Shown here piece after piece: positions 55,409 to 64,000 of a stretch of DNA of 64,000 bases. A model generated the notes under the pieces. The model made no database searches and had not been told where the DNA came from. It saw nothing but the letters and a program-made list of their open reading frames with translations. Each line of letters starts with the position of its first letter. The stretch's first letter is position 1. Both the position numbers and the translations under genes were made by a program. The DNA lies in the NCBI GenBank assembly GCA_947458545.1, contig CANGYH010000001.1, forward strand, positions 434,001 to 498,000, given 5' to 3'. Origin of the DNA: Cytophagaceae bacterium. Lineage in GTDB: Bacteria; Bacteroidota; Bacteroidia; Cytophagales; Flexibacteraceae.

Positions 55409-56377
55409 CTAAGCTACCTTACCCGGCAGCAGATACGCCTGCACGTACTGGTCAATCCCGTCTTCCAATGTGGTGAAAGCTTTGTCGTAGCCCGCTAAGC
55501 GCAGCTTGTCCATGTTTGCTTCGGTAAAGTACTGGTACTTGTCGCGTATGTCTGCCGGGGTGTCTATAAACTCGATCTGCGGCTCAAGGCCCAGGCTGCG
55601 GAACACTTGCGTGCCCAATGCCAGGAAGGTGCGTGCCTTACCCGTACCCAGGTTGAAAATGCCTGATGTCGTCCGCTGCTCAAAGCTGTGAATCAACACT
55701 TCTACCAAATCAAACACATAGATAAAATCGCGCATCTGTCCCCCGTCGGTATAACTGGGGTTGTGGCTGCGGAAAAGCCTTAGGCGCCCCTCCATCCGGA
55801 TTTGATTAAACGCGTGGAAGATAACCGAGGCCATGCGCCCCTTATGATATTCATTGGGCCCATAGACGTTGAAGAACTTAAAGCCGCGCCAGTAGTAAGG
55901 TGCCTCGGTCTGTGCCAATGCCCATACATCAAAGTCTTGCTTGCTTTGCCCGTATGGGTTTAGCGGTTGTAAGGCAGTTATCAGCCCTTCATCGTCGGCA
56001 TAGCCGTGCTCGCCTGCGCCATAGGTAGCCGCAGAGCTGGCATAGATAAACGGAATCTGCTCTTGCGCGCAAAGCTGCCACAGCCGCTGAGAGTACCGCA
56101 CGTTCAGCGTATCAAACACGCCTTTGTCAAACAGGGTGGTATCCGTCTTTGCCCCTATGTGAAACACGGCCTCTATCTCGGCAGGGCGGTGCGCGATGTA
56201 GGCAAACACCTCTTCTCTGCCAATTTTGGTGTCGCAAACCTTGCCTTCCCAGTTTCGGGCCTTGTCTGGCCGGCTGGTAAAGTCATCTACCAATACCAGA
56301 TTGGTGTAGCCCAAGGCATTGAGCCTACCAGCCAACACCGAACCAATAAAACCTGCGGCCCCCGTAATTACAATCAT
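55409..56377 (-). CDS. hldD: ADP-L-glycero-D-manno-heptose-6-epimerase
   Basis: From the ATG at 56377 this 322-residue extended short-chain dehydrogenase starts canonically, MIVITGAAGFIGS. It has the NADP motif, YASSAATYG and YGQSK (catalytic Tyr/Lys), and GFKFFNVYGPNEYHKGRMAS, specific to heptose epimerases. It converts ADP-D-glycero- to ADP-L-glycero-heptose for the lipopolysaccharide core in the cytoplasm. The longer reading from 56452 has no family support. Its start codon overlaps that of the divergent binding protein: both ATGs lie in CATG at 56375-56378. Confidence 0.93.
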   Translation of the reverse strand: MIVITGAAGFIGSVLAGRLNALGYTNLVLVDDFTSRPDKARNWEGKVCDTKIGREEVFAYIAHRPAEIEAVFHIGAKTDTTLFDKGVFDTLNVRYSQRLWQLCAQEQIPFIYASSAATYGAGEHGYADDEGLITALQPLNPYGQSKQDFDVWALAQTEAPYYWRGFKFFNVYGPNEYHKGRMASVIFHAFNQIRMEGRLRLFRSHNPSYTDGGQMRDFIYVFDLVEVLIHSFEQRTTSGIFNLGTGKARTFLALGTQVFRSLGLEPQIEFIDTPADIRDKYQYFTEANMDKLRLAGYDKAFTTLEDGIDQYVQAYLLPGKVA

Positions 56378-57230
56378 GAACGTTGTGCGAATCCTGGGCC
56401 GAAAGTACGCCTTTGCCGTTCTTTGCCTAAGCCTTGTGGCCTGCTCTGGCACACCTCAAAGGGCCGACAAAGCCGCAGAAACCCAGCCTACCGTCTTTGC
56501 CCTCACCCCTGCTCTTACGGAGATTGCCGCCGGCATCTGCCAGCGCCAACAACTGCCGGTCGTCTGCACGCACAGCGACTATCCTGCCTGGGTAACGCCA
56601 CTGCCAAAGATTCCAACCCTCCCACTGGACCTTGAATCATTACTGGCGGCAAAACCCGGCCTCGTTCTGGCCGAAGCAGGCATGCACAGCCCCGCCACCC
56701 TGGCCACCATCGCTAAGCTTGGCCTGCGGGTAAAAGAGTTGCGCCTGCAAAACCTAGAAGACCTCTACACCGCCTGCGACAGCATCGGGCACTGGACGGG
56801 CAACACAGCCAGAGCCACCACTTTGGCAGATAGCGTGCAGCGTTTGGTGGCGCAGTATAAGAACAGACTGGCAGCGGCCGACCGCAGGGCTGTTGCCCTA
56901 TTGTACTTCAGCCCTATTATGGCTTATGGCGCCACGTCTTGGATGGGGAGTAAAATGCAGTACCTAGGCCTTGCCAACGCCATCGGCCCCTACCCTAGCC
57001 CCGCCAAGACCCTTACAGCCGAAGAGCTGGCCGCCCTCCCTGCTGACGTCTGGCTCATCCCCGGTGCGCCTGGGCGTGCGCTGCCCCCTGCATTGGGCAC
57101 CGTTTTGGCCCTAAAGCCGCATACTCATATTGGCTACTTGGACGAAAATCTTGCAGCCCGCCCCTCCATCAGACTTGGGCAGCAATTAGAAGATATTTGC
57201 ACTGCCGTCGAGGGCAGCAGACCGCGCTGA
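56376..57230 (+). CDS. Vitamin B12/siderophore-type ABC binding lipoprotein (BtuF-like)
   Basis: From the ATG at 56376 the protein has 284 residues, with a lipobox LSLVAC (Cys23), so it is an envelope lipoprotein. It has the helical-backbone metal-receptor fold: VFALTPALTEIAAGI, VVCTHSDYP, DLESLLAAKPGLVLAE and a connecting helix to the C-lobe with LTAEELAALPADVWLI. BtuF, FhuD and FepB share this fold; cobalamin or a metal chelate is likely but not separable here. No permease or ATPase genes are adjacent. Its start overlaps divergent hldD, and the acyl-CoA carboxylase gene follows 23 bases later. Confidence 0.85.
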   Translation: MNVVRILGRKYAFAVLCLSLVACSGTPQRADKAAETQPTVFALTPALTEIAAGICQRQQLPVVCTHSDYPAWVTPLPKIPTLPLDLESLLAAKPGLVLAEAGMHSPATLATIAKLGLRVKELRLQNLEDLYTACDSIGHWTGNTARATTLADSVQRLVAQYKNRLAAADRRAVALLYFSPIMAYGATSWMGSKMQYLGLANAIGPYPSPAKTLTAEELAALPADVWLIPGAPGRALPPALGTVLALKPHTHIGYLDENLAARPSIRLGQQLEDICTAVEGSRPR

Positions 57231-57253
57231 CCCCAACCGACAACACACCTACT

Positions 57254-58870
57254 ATGACAGATACCGCCGCAGAGACTTGGCTCGATAGCCTAACCAGTGC
57301 CCTCTCTAGCAAGAAAGCCAAAGCCCACCTGGGCGGAGGCGAAAAAAGCCTGGCTAATCAGCGAGCCAAGGGCAAGCTAACCGCCCGAGAGCGTATCGAC
57401 TATCTGGTAGATGACCCGGCCGCCACCATCGAGATAGGCACCCTGGCCGCCGACGGCATGTACATCGAAGAAGGTGGCTGCCCAAGCGCAGGCGTCGTAG
57501 TTAAAATCGGGTCCATAGAAGGGAAAAAGGCCATCATCGTGGCAAATGATGCTTCTGTTAAGGCCGGGGCCTGGTTCCCCATGACGGCCAAAAAGAACCT
57601 GCGCGCCCAAGAGATTGCCCTAGAAAACGAGCTACCCATCATTTACCTGGTAGACAGCGCAGGCGTTTTCTTACCCCTGCAGCACGAAGTATTCGCCGAC
57701 AAAGAGCATTTCGGCCGCATCTTCCGCAACAATGCCGTTTTAAGCGCCAAAGGCATCGTGCAGATTGCCGCCATTATGGGATCTTGCGTAGCAGGCGGTG
57801 CCTACCTCCCCATCATGAGCGACGAGGCCTTGATTGTAGATGGCACCGGATCTGTTTTCTTGGCTGGTAGCTATCTGGTCAAAGCCGCCATCGGCGAGGA
57901 CATAGACAACGAGACGCTGGGCGGCTCCGTTACCCAAACTGAGATCAGCGGCGTTACCGACAACCGCTACCCCAACGACCAGGCTGCGCTAGATGCCATC
58001 CGGCATTACTTCCGGTTTTTACCCGCCCAAAAGTCTCCCTATATGCCACAGCGCACGCCTTGCGCCACCCAGGCCTCGGTAGCAGACCTGCACAGCTTTT
58101 TCCCGGCAGATCGTACCAAGCCCTACGACATGCACAGCCTCATTGCAACGCTTGTGGATGCTGAGAGCTGGATCGAGTACAAGCCTCTCTACGGCAAAAC
58201 CATCGTCTGCGGCTATGCTCAGATTGAGGGCCAGCCCGTAGGCATTGTGGCCAACCAGCGCAAAATGGTCAAAAGCCGCAAGGGCGAGATGCAGATGGGC
58301 GGCGTAATCTACTCAGACTCTGCCGACAAGGCCGCCCGCTTTATCATGAACTGCAACCAACGCTCGGTGCCGTTACTGTTCATACACGACGTTACCGGCT
58401 TCATGGTCGGCAGCCGCTCCGAGCAAGGGGGCATCATCAAAGACGGCGCCAAGATGGTCTCGGCCGTCTCCAACTCGGTCGTACCCAAAATCACGCTCAT
58501 CGTAGGCAACAGCTACGGCGCCGGCAACTACGCCATGTGCGGCAAAGCCTACGACCCTCGCTTCATCTTTGCCTGGCCATCGGCAAACATTGCCGTAATG
58601 GGTGCAGCCGCGGCATCAGGAACGTTGGCCCAAATCCAAAAAGCCAAGCTAAAAGGCCAAGAAGGCAACGCACAAGACGAACAGGCCTTACTAAAGGAGA
58701 TAACAGAGCGCTACACGGCAACCACAAAGCCCGAGTATGCCGCCGCAAGGCTCTGGATAGACGACATCATAACCCCTGCCGAGACCAGACACTACCTGGC
58801 TACAGCCCTAGAGGTGGCAGGCGTAGCTCCCATTCGCGAGCGTTTCAACGTCGGCATCATACAGACCTAG
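57254..58870 (+). CDS. Acyl-CoA carboxylase carboxyltransferase subunit (methylcrotonyl-CoA type)
   Basis: From the ATG at 57254 this 538-residue protein is a biotin-dependent carboxyltransferase beta subunit with two crotonase-like halves. The first half has GKLTARERIDYL and SAGVFLPLQHEVFADKEHFG, the second has GVIYSDSADKAARFI, FIHDVTGFMVGSRSEQGGI and GAGNYAMCGKAYDPRF. The LPLQ..VFAD.EHFGRIF and FLQDVTGFMVG-like segments resemble methylcrotonyl-CoA carboxylase (leucine breakdown) more than propionyl-CoA carboxylase. The biotin carboxylase subunit is elsewhere. A terminator hairpin follows. Confidence 0.88.
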   Translation: MTDTAAETWLDSLTSALSSKKAKAHLGGGEKSLANQRAKGKLTARERIDYLVDDPAATIEIGTLAADGMYIEEGGCPSAGVVVKIGSIEGKKAIIVANDASVKAGAWFPMTAKKNLRAQEIALENELPIIYLVDSAGVFLPLQHEVFADKEHFGRIFRNNAVLSAKGIVQIAAIMGSCVAGGAYLPIMSDEALIVDGTGSVFLAGSYLVKAAIGEDIDNETLGGSVTQTEISGVTDNRYPNDQAALDAIRHYFRFLPAQKSPYMPQRTPCATQASVADLHSFFPADRTKPYDMHSLIATLVDAESWIEYKPLYGKTIVCGYAQIEGQPVGIVANQRKMVKSRKGEMQMGGVIYSDSADKAARFIMNCNQRSVPLLFIHDVTGFMVGSRSEQGGIIKDGAKMVSAVSNSVVPKITLIVGNSYGAGNYAMCGKAYDPRFIFAWPSANIAVMGAAAASGTLAQIQKAKLKGQEGNAQDEQALLKEITERYTATTKPEYAAARLWIDDIITPAETRHYLATALEVAGVAPIRERFNVGIIQT

Positions 58871-58886
58871 AGCCCCTATACAACAC

Positions 58887-58934
58887 AAAAAAGGCTCCAC
58901 GAGCAGGGATTATCCTGGCCGTGGAGCCTTTTTA
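58887..58934. terminator. Bidirectional terminator
   Basis: AAAAAGGCTCCACG and CGTGGAGCCTTTTT pair with a longer loop (GAGCAGGGATTATCCTGGC), with A and T runs on both sides, between convergent carboxylase and membrane-protein genes. Confidence 0.82.
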
Positions 58935-58944
58935 TTGCAAGAGG

Positions 58945-59613
58945 CTATGCCAGCGATGATACGTGAGGCTGCGTGTAGCCTTTGGCTTCAGGCGCGGGGC
59001 GCTTTTCTCGTGTACGCCTTGCCATATACCGTTTGCGTTGCCGTGCAGCGCGTATGTACAACGCCGTAAGCAAAATGCCAGAGCAGCCAGCCAGTACAAA
59101 CCAGGCCATGGCAGCCCAGTCACTGTCGTAGCGAAAGGCAACCACCACAAAAGAGGCTAAAATCAAAGTGCCTAGCAGAACCCCAAGCTGCCTGAACAAG
59201 AAAGCCTTAACAATCTCTGTCTGCAGCCTGGCTTTGCTAAAGCCCACAAAAAAACCGATGAAGGCCGTGGCCACAGGCACACCCATGAGCAGGGGCCCTA
59301 TCGTCCAGAAAGACACGTGTAAATCAAAGAAGGCTATCTGGAACGGTACGAAGCCAAAAGTATAGGCTACACCCACCTGCGCACTAGATGACATACCTTC
59401 TAGGCTTGTAGCCAAAGACCTGCTCTTGAGCTGCTCTGAGATTGCCACAATGTAGCAGCTCCAAACGGCAATAAAGCCAATAATAACGGCAGTCAAAAGG
59501 CTACTCCCAAAATCGAGAATTGGCTCCCCTGGCAAGAACTCTAGCAGAGAAAACCAAAGGATTGATGACGGAAGAAGCGCCGCTAATCCAAGAAAAAAGT
59601 TCCGAATTTTCAA
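58945..59613 (-). CDS. Membrane protein of unknown function, 222 residues
   Basis: I do not recognise it. It has about six hydrophobic helices, for example FFLGLAALLPSSILWFSLLEF, LLTAVIIGFIAVWSCYIVAI and WAAMAWFVLAGCSGILLTALY. The polar tail is basic (RRTREKRPAPEAKGY). No motif links it to a transporter class. It begins in an AT-rich stretch and ends at a terminator. It lies between the carboxylase and the saccharopine dehydrogenase-like gene. Confidence 0.6.
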   Translation of the reverse strand: MKIRNFFLGLAALLPSSILWFSLLEFLPGEPILDFGSSLLTAVIIGFIAVWSCYIVAISEQLKSRSLATSLEGMSSSAQVGVAYTFGFVPFQIAFFDLHVSFWTIGPLLMGVPVATAFIGFFVGFSKARLQTEIVKAFLFRQLGVLLGTLILASFVVVAFRYDSDWAAMAWFVLAGCSGILLTALYIRAARQRKRYMARRTREKRPAPEAKGYTQPHVSSLA

Positions 59614-59655
59614 GCTTACCCTAGTTACAAATAGCTATTGAAAGATGGCTGAAGG

Positions 59656-60936
59656 TTACAAAGGGTATAGTGGGTTTGGTAAAGGTACTGTCTGGTAAGT
59701 CATTTCTACACCATAGCCCTTTAAGTTATTGTAAATAATGGGCCAAAGCTGGGGCTGGGCAATGGTTGCAACACCTCTCAGATTGATTGCCGCCCACTGC
59801 TTTATCACTATGGCGATGGGTAAACCTACCGTAAAAGCCATAGCCGAGTGATGGTCTTGGCCTTCCAAATCAAGGATGCCTGTGTATGCATACCAAGTGC
59901 CAGCCTGCTGATAACCAATGCGGTGCTGCATGATTACCCTGTCCTTGTAGATCCCCTCACCATTCCAGCAACGCTCCAATACCATCAAGAGGACTTGGGC
60001 ACTCGTCATAGGCTCGGGTAGGTTGCCGCCCGTTAGGTTACACTCGGCCAAAAGGGTACGGAGCAGCCCGTGGGCTTGCGTATGCCACTCAAACAAGTTT
60101 GCCCAAGCGTCAAACGGCAAACCGGCCTCAAGCACCAACCCCGTATTAGCTACGCCAGCCTCGGCCAATGCAGCCCAGCGACTGCAAAACGAGGCATACC
60201 GGATGGTACCCCGCACAAACGTACCTATCCCTTGCAAACCGTAGGCGTCCATATACGGCACAGAATCGCGGTTGGCATAGGCCACCAATGGGCGGCCGTC
60301 TTCTTCAAACAGGGCCCGGTGTCGCTTAAAAACCTCCGGATAGGCAATCATTTGCTGCTTGCCAGCCTCCACGTACCTTGCCCCTGCCTGCCCCGCCGTC
60401 ACCACGTTCATTGGGTTCCAGAAAAAGCGATACCCCCAATCATTCAGGTCTGCCCGGCTGGGTAGGCCACCGCAATCAGACTCAAAAGAGGCAATGCTAC
60501 CACCTGCCGCTTTTACACGCTCTAGCATGGCCAATGCCGTCACGTGGTCTAAGCCAGGGTCCAGGCCACATTCGTTCAAGAAAAGCAAACCCGCATCTAC
60601 CGCAGCCTGATGCAGAGCCCTGCCTCCGGCAGATTCGTAGCTGGCCGACACAAAGTGAGCTCTAACCGCCAGGCAAGCCTCCATCACGGCCAGGTGCATG
60701 GCAGGCGGCAATAAGGAGACCACTATGTGCGCCCCTGCCAGCACCTCCAGATAGTCTGAAGGCTCGCCACCTAAAGCCAATGGCATTGTCTCCGCCTGCG
60801 GATACCTGCTCTGCGCCAATTGGCCATCCACAATACGCAGCCTAAGTTGCCCATGTGCCGCCTGCTCGTGCAGATGAGACAAAAGCCAGCCGGCAGACCG
60901 GCCAGCGCCTAAAACAACAATCAATGGTGCAGGCAT
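59656..60936 (-). CDS. Saccharopine dehydrogenase-family protein
   Basis: From the ATG at 60936 the protein has 426 residues. It has an NAD(P) Rossmann domain (VVLGAGRSAGWLLSHL), the substrate region SYESAGGRALHQ and NECGLDPGLDHVTALAM near 125-145, and the C-terminal saccharopine domain with ESDCGGLPSRADLNDWGYRF. This resembles the glutamate-forming saccharopine reductase (LYS9/LKR-SDH) of lysine metabolism, more than the LYS1 type. No lysine-ketoglutarate reductase is adjacent. It is divergent from hutH, whose start lies 123 bases away, and could be co-regulated with amino-acid catabolism. Confidence 0.85.
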   Translation of the reverse strand: MPAPLIVVLGAGRSAGWLLSHLHEQAAHGQLRLRIVDGQLAQSRYPQAETMPLALGGEPSDYLEVLAGAHIVVSLLPPAMHLAVMEACLAVRAHFVSASYESAGGRALHQAAVDAGLLFLNECGLDPGLDHVTALAMLERVKAAGGSIASFESDCGGLPSRADLNDWGYRFFWNPMNVVTAGQAGARYVEAGKQQMIAYPEVFKRHRALFEEDGRPLVAYANRDSVPYMDAYGLQGIGTFVRGTIRYASFCSRWAALAEAGVANTGLVLEAGLPFDAWANLFEWHTQAHGLLRTLLAECNLTGGNLPEPMTSAQVLLMVLERCWNGEGIYKDRVIMQHRIGYQQAGTWYAYTGILDLEGQDHHSAMAFTVGLPIAIVIKQWAAINLRGVATIAQPQLWPIIYNNLKGYGVEMTYQTVPLPNPLYPL

Positions 60937-61059
60937 ACAGAAAGGCGTGCAAACTTTGCAGCAGAAAGGCAACGCCGCAGTGCGGATTAGGGCGCAAATA
61001 TGCTGCCCCGGCCCAACCCGTCGGCTTACCCCGCACACCAAGCGACAAAACAACCCGAT

Positions 61060-62580
61060 ATGCGCACCCAAGCCGTGGCCACAGCACCGGTTACCCATAC
61101 CCTGCAAGAGCATTACACCTGCCAAGAAGTTTATCAACTTGCCACCGCTGCCACTAAAATCGCCCTATCAGAGGCGCAGGTAAGTCGGGTAGAGCAGTGC
61201 CGGGCCTACCTAGAAAGTAAAATAGAGGGCGGCAACAGAATCCACTACGGTATCAACACAGGTTTCGGAGACAATGCGAACATCGCCATCAGCCCCGAGC
61301 ACCTGGAGGCGCTGCAACTGAACCTGGTGCGCAGCCATGCCGTAGGTATGGGAGACGAGGTGCCGGCAGAGATTGTCCGCATCATGCTGCTGCTCAAAGT
61401 GATAAGCCTCTGTGGAGGTTACAGCGGTATCCGTACGGCTGTGGTAGAGCAGCTTTCAGAGACCTTCAATGCCAATATATCGCCAATAGTTTATCAATAC
61501 GGCTCTCTCGGTGCCAGCGGAGACCTGGCCCCTCTGGCACATATAAGCCTGGTGCTGATGGGAGAAGGAGAGGCGCGAGATGCCAACGGCAACCTGTTGA
61601 GCGGCAACCAAGCCCTGGCCCTTGCAGGCCTAAAGCCCCTACGCCTGCAAAGCAAAGAGGGGTTGGCGCTGCTCAACGGTACCCAATTTATGAGCGCTTA
61701 CGGGGTATGGCTCATCACGCACGCCTTCCGCATCTTCGACTGGGCCCAGGCCCTGGCCGCGCTCTCTTGCGAGGCCTTTTTGGCCAGCAACGATCCCTTC
61801 CACCCGGCCATCCACAAGGCGCGGCCCCACCGTGGGCAAATGTTGGCTGCAGAGCAAATTCTGAGCCTGCGGGCAGGCAGCCAGTTGGCAGGCACCAGTG
61901 GCCGCGTGCAAGACCCTTATAGCTTCAGGTGTATTCCACAAGTGCATGGAGCCTCTTGGGACACTTTCAAACACGTAGAGAGTGTGTTGGAGACAGAAGT
62001 AAACGCAACTACTGACAACCCCAATGTCTTCCCCGACGAAGACCGGATTCTCTCTGGCGGCAACTTCCACGGCCAGCCGCTTGCCCTCGTGCTAGACTTT
62101 TTGGCCATTGCACTTGCAGAGCTTGGCAACATCAGCGAGCGCCGCACTTACTTGCTCATGGCAGGCAAAAACGACACCAAGGTTTTCTTGGCCGACAACC
62201 CCGGGCTAGAGAGTGGCCTGATGATTGCCCAATACCTGGCCGCGGGCCTGGTTAGTGCAAACAAACAACTTTGCACCCCCGCCTCGGTAGATTCTATCCC
62301 CAGCAGCAACGGGCAAGAAGACCACGTCAGCATGGGGGCCAACGCCGCCACCAAATGCTACCGTGTAGTAGAAAACCTATACCGCATCTTAGCCGTGGAG
62401 TGGATGAGCGCCTACGCAGCACTCAATCCGGCCCGCCGCCAAAGACTATCTCCCACCCTGGCCCCGTTATGTGATATGGCAGAAGGCCCCCTGGCCATCG
62501 GCCACGGAGACAGGTTCTTGAGCCCAGAACTGCAACGCCTTGAAAACTACCTGCGCAACAATGCCTGCCCGTTGGGCTAG
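61060..62580 (+). CDS. hutH: Histidine ammonia-lyase
   Basis: The 506-residue reading from the ATG at 61060 fits the family; a 20-codon extension from 61000 is possible. The MIO prosthetic group forms from Ala152-Ser153-Gly154 in GSLGASGDLAPLAH. Other hallmarks are YGINTGFGDNAN near 63-74, QDPYSFRCIPQVHGA and ATTDNPNVF. It deaminates histidine to urocanate. hutU, hutI and hutG are not nearby, unlike typical hut operons. The gene diverges from saccharopine dehydrogenase. The next coding region starts within its last 20 bases in another frame. Confidence 0.95.
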   Translation: MRTQAVATAPVTHTLQEHYTCQEVYQLATAATKIALSEAQVSRVEQCRAYLESKIEGGNRIHYGINTGFGDNANIAISPEHLEALQLNLVRSHAVGMGDEVPAEIVRIMLLLKVISLCGGYSGIRTAVVEQLSETFNANISPIVYQYGSLGASGDLAPLAHISLVLMGEGEARDANGNLLSGNQALALAGLKPLRLQSKEGLALLNGTQFMSAYGVWLITHAFRIFDWAQALAALSCEAFLASNDPFHPAIHKARPHRGQMLAAEQILSLRAGSQLAGTSGRVQDPYSFRCIPQVHGASWDTFKHVESVLETEVNATTDNPNVFPDEDRILSGGNFHGQPLALVLDFLAIALAELGNISERRTYLLMAGKNDTKVFLADNPGLESGLMIAQYLAAGLVSANKQLCTPASVDSIPSSNGQEDHVSMGANAATKCYRVVENLYRILAVEWMSAYAALNPARRQRLSPTLAPLCDMAEGPLAIGHGDRFLSPELQRLENYLRNNACPLG

Positions 62581-64000
62581 CCTTGCCCTTTGGGTGTGGT
62601 ACCTATGTACCGGCGTTGGCAGGGAGGCGTCGGCCCAGTCAACGCTGGGCTGCTTCACCTTTCTGACAGACAGCGTGGGTTGTGCACCCTTCACAGTCGG
62701 ATTCCAAAACTGCTACACACCAGGCCTGCAAGTGGCCTACAACTTCGACTTTAGCGCCAACCCAGGTCTAAGCGGCTTTGTAACCTCTACCGACCCAACT
62801 GGCAATGCTCAGCATACCTACGCTGCCCCAGGCAACTACCAGGTCCGTCAGATCCAGACAGGTGGCTCTATCTCCAGGGCGGCCAGGCGTGTGGTTACAA
62901 TTTACCCTCAAGGTGTAAAGCCTGTATTCAGGCTCACCAGTTGCCCCAACAGCATCCAGCTTTTTGTTCAGGATACCATCTTCAGCCGTTGCCGTATAGC
63001 TTGGGCGGGGCAAACACAAGAGGTTTCTGTGCCCCAAGGGGGGGTGCGCATTTCCTTGCCCACAACGGTTACCTCTGCCACACCTGTTGAGGTTACCGTA
63101 ACGGGCCTGCAACCGGCCAACTGCGGCAATACTGCTTTGGCAGATACCATTGTTGTATATCCCTCCATACCACCCGCCCGGCTAGACTCTGCCACCGGCC
63201 AGTTAATAGGTTTACAGCCAACCCTATTAACCAGCCTGCCGCTTTTGAAAGACGTTGCCTATCAGGTCTCCCTGCGAGATCTTTTCACAGGTGCAGTACG
63301 TACGCTAGACAGCCTAGTGCATACCGAGGCGTCTGGGCAGATCGCCAAAGCGTACCCTTTTGCCGGCTTTGGCAAATACAGGCTCCGCTTCGTACAGGCC
63401 GCAGGATGCCCTGCCGCCACCAAAGACAGCCTGCTCGTTGTGCAGCCCACCACATCACAAGCAGAAACTGGCCTTGCCTTCCGCTCACTGGCCCCAGATG
63501 CGGGCCAACAACAGGTCAGCGTAGTCACGCGTGTGTACACCCTATCACCCACCGATACCCTCTTTACCGACACCCTACCCTTCCGGTGTAACGAGGAGCG
63601 CTGTTACATCCTCACTACCACAGCGAACGGCCGTCTTTACCGCGCCTACCCCATCTGCCTGCGTGCGCAAACCGGTGCCGGGCAAGGGCTAATGCTGCTT
63701 GCATCTGGCTGGTCAGATTCTCTACGGCGCCATACCCTCACCTTCGACAGGCGCAACGCCATTGCCCAGTTCTTAGGCCAGGGCTTGCTACGCCTGCCGG
63801 CAAGCCGGCCAACAGTAGCACTCCCTGGCGCGGGCTGCCTGCCCATCGGCTTTGCCGATAGCTGCGGCAATAACGTACCAGGTACAGAAGCTTTTTGCCC
63901 ATTAGCGCTTGATGGTAGGTTAGAGGCCGATACCCGCATCCTCACCGTACAACCCCTCCGGGGCCCCGGCCTTACCCAAGCGGCCGACTTCTTTATCAGG
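62561..64000 (+). CDS. PKD-type secreted surface protein (C-terminus beyond window)
   Basis: The open frame from ATG 62561 runs 480 codons to the window edge. It begins MPARWASLALWVWYLCTGVG, then REASAQ, a signal peptide. An immunoglobulin-like PKD domain with YNFDFSANPG and TYAAPGNYQVRQI follows (about 30-110), then further beta domains each spanning about 100 residues, with cysteine pairs. No sorting domain has appeared by the edge. It overlaps the hutH stop by 20 bases in a different frame. Export and surface role are inferred from domain type. Confidence 0.78.
   Translation, partial: MPARWASLALWVWYLCTGVGREASAQSTLGCFTFLTDSVGCAPFTVGFQNCYTPGLQVAYNFDFSANPGLSGFVTSTDPTGNAQHTYAAPGNYQVRQIQTGGSISRAARRVVTIYPQGVKPVFRLTSCPNSIQLFVQDTIFSRCRIAWAGQTQEVSVPQGGVRISLPTTVTSATPVEVTVTGLQPANCGNTALADTIVVYPSIPPARLDSATGQLIGLQPTLLTSLPLLKDVAYQVSLRDLFTGAVRTLDSLVHTEASGQIAKAYPFAGFGKYRLRFVQAAGCPAATKDSLLVVQPTTSQAETGLAFRSLAPDAGQQQVSVVTRVYTLSPTDTLFTDTLPFRCNEERCYILTTTANGRLYRAYPICLRAQTGAGQGLMLLASGWSDSLRRHTLTFDRRNAIAQFLGQGLLRLPASRPTVALPGAGCLPIGFADSCGNNVPGTEAFCPLALDGRLEADTRILTVQPLRGPGLTQAADFFIR

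Noticed and set aside
60937-61137. N-terminal extension of the saccharopine dehydrogenase-like protein
   Set aside because: It would overlap the hutH start region, is cysteine-rich and unrelated to the family; the Rossmann motif begins right after the ATG at 60936.

Overview
This window looks like chromosomal DNA of a gliding-type member of the Bacteroidota, most likely in or near the Cytophagales. The pointers are secreted proteins with PKD and C-type-lectin repeats and type IX secretion (T9SS) C-terminal sorting domains, a carboxypeptidase-D-like TonB-dependent receptor, a type III glutamine synthetase, no obvious Shine-Dalgarno sequences, and promoter boxes close to the Bacteroidota TAnnTTTG type. 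Base composition is moderately GC-rich throughout. Genus is not claimed. There is no rRNA operon, CRISPR array, insertion sequence or integrase. One tRNA gene is present.

Layout. 1-5105: a giant PKD-repeat surface protein on the minus strand, cut by the left edge. 5.3-11.4 kb: TPR lipoprotein, then thrS and a TonB receptor, then guanine deaminase. 11.3-19.9 kb: mtaB, type III glutamine synthetase, and a minus-strand run of lpxK, a porin-like barrel, miaE and an FtsX/MacB-type permease. 19.9-27.8 kb: MORN-repeat barrel protein, FAD dehydrogenase, membrane protein, gyrB, a 79-residue protein and an amine-oxidase-like flavoprotein. 27.8-31.5 kb: tRNA-Leu(CAG) and a T9SS type B protein. 31.5-35.2 kb: a compact biosynthetic locus in which a UbiA prenyltransferase diverges from a type III polyketide synthase, methyltransferase and flavin monooxygenase. 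35.2-44.6 kb: C-type-lectin T9SS protein, an unknown protein, an orphan ERF recombination protein, sugar MFS transporter, HAD phosphatase, three membrane or small proteins and another T9SS protein. 44.7-53 kb: VAO-type oxidase, a histidine kinase/response regulator pair, DEAD-box helicase, a SiaB/SiaC pair and lysS. 53-64 kb: a secreted protein, amino-acid catabolism genes (proline dehydrogenase, acyl-CoA carboxyltransferase, saccharopine dehydrogenase, histidine ammonia-lyase), hldD, a vitamin B12/siderophore-type binding lipoprotein and a PKD protein cut by the right edge.

The most interesting locus is the type III PKS cluster, which parallels the actinobacterial SrsABC phenolic-lipid pathway but adds a UbiA prenyltransferase. 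It may make a prenylated or membrane-embedded alkylquinone-like compound. Other points are an orphan phage-type ERF protein, a SiaB-SiaC switch without its phosphatase or cyclase, a 10-bp inverted repeat that includes the start codon of the 79-residue protein, and a terminator-like hairpin 14 bases before lysS. Packing is tight: several gene pairs overlap through 4-base palindromes (CTAG, TTAA, CATG). No intergenic stretch exceeds about 280 bases.
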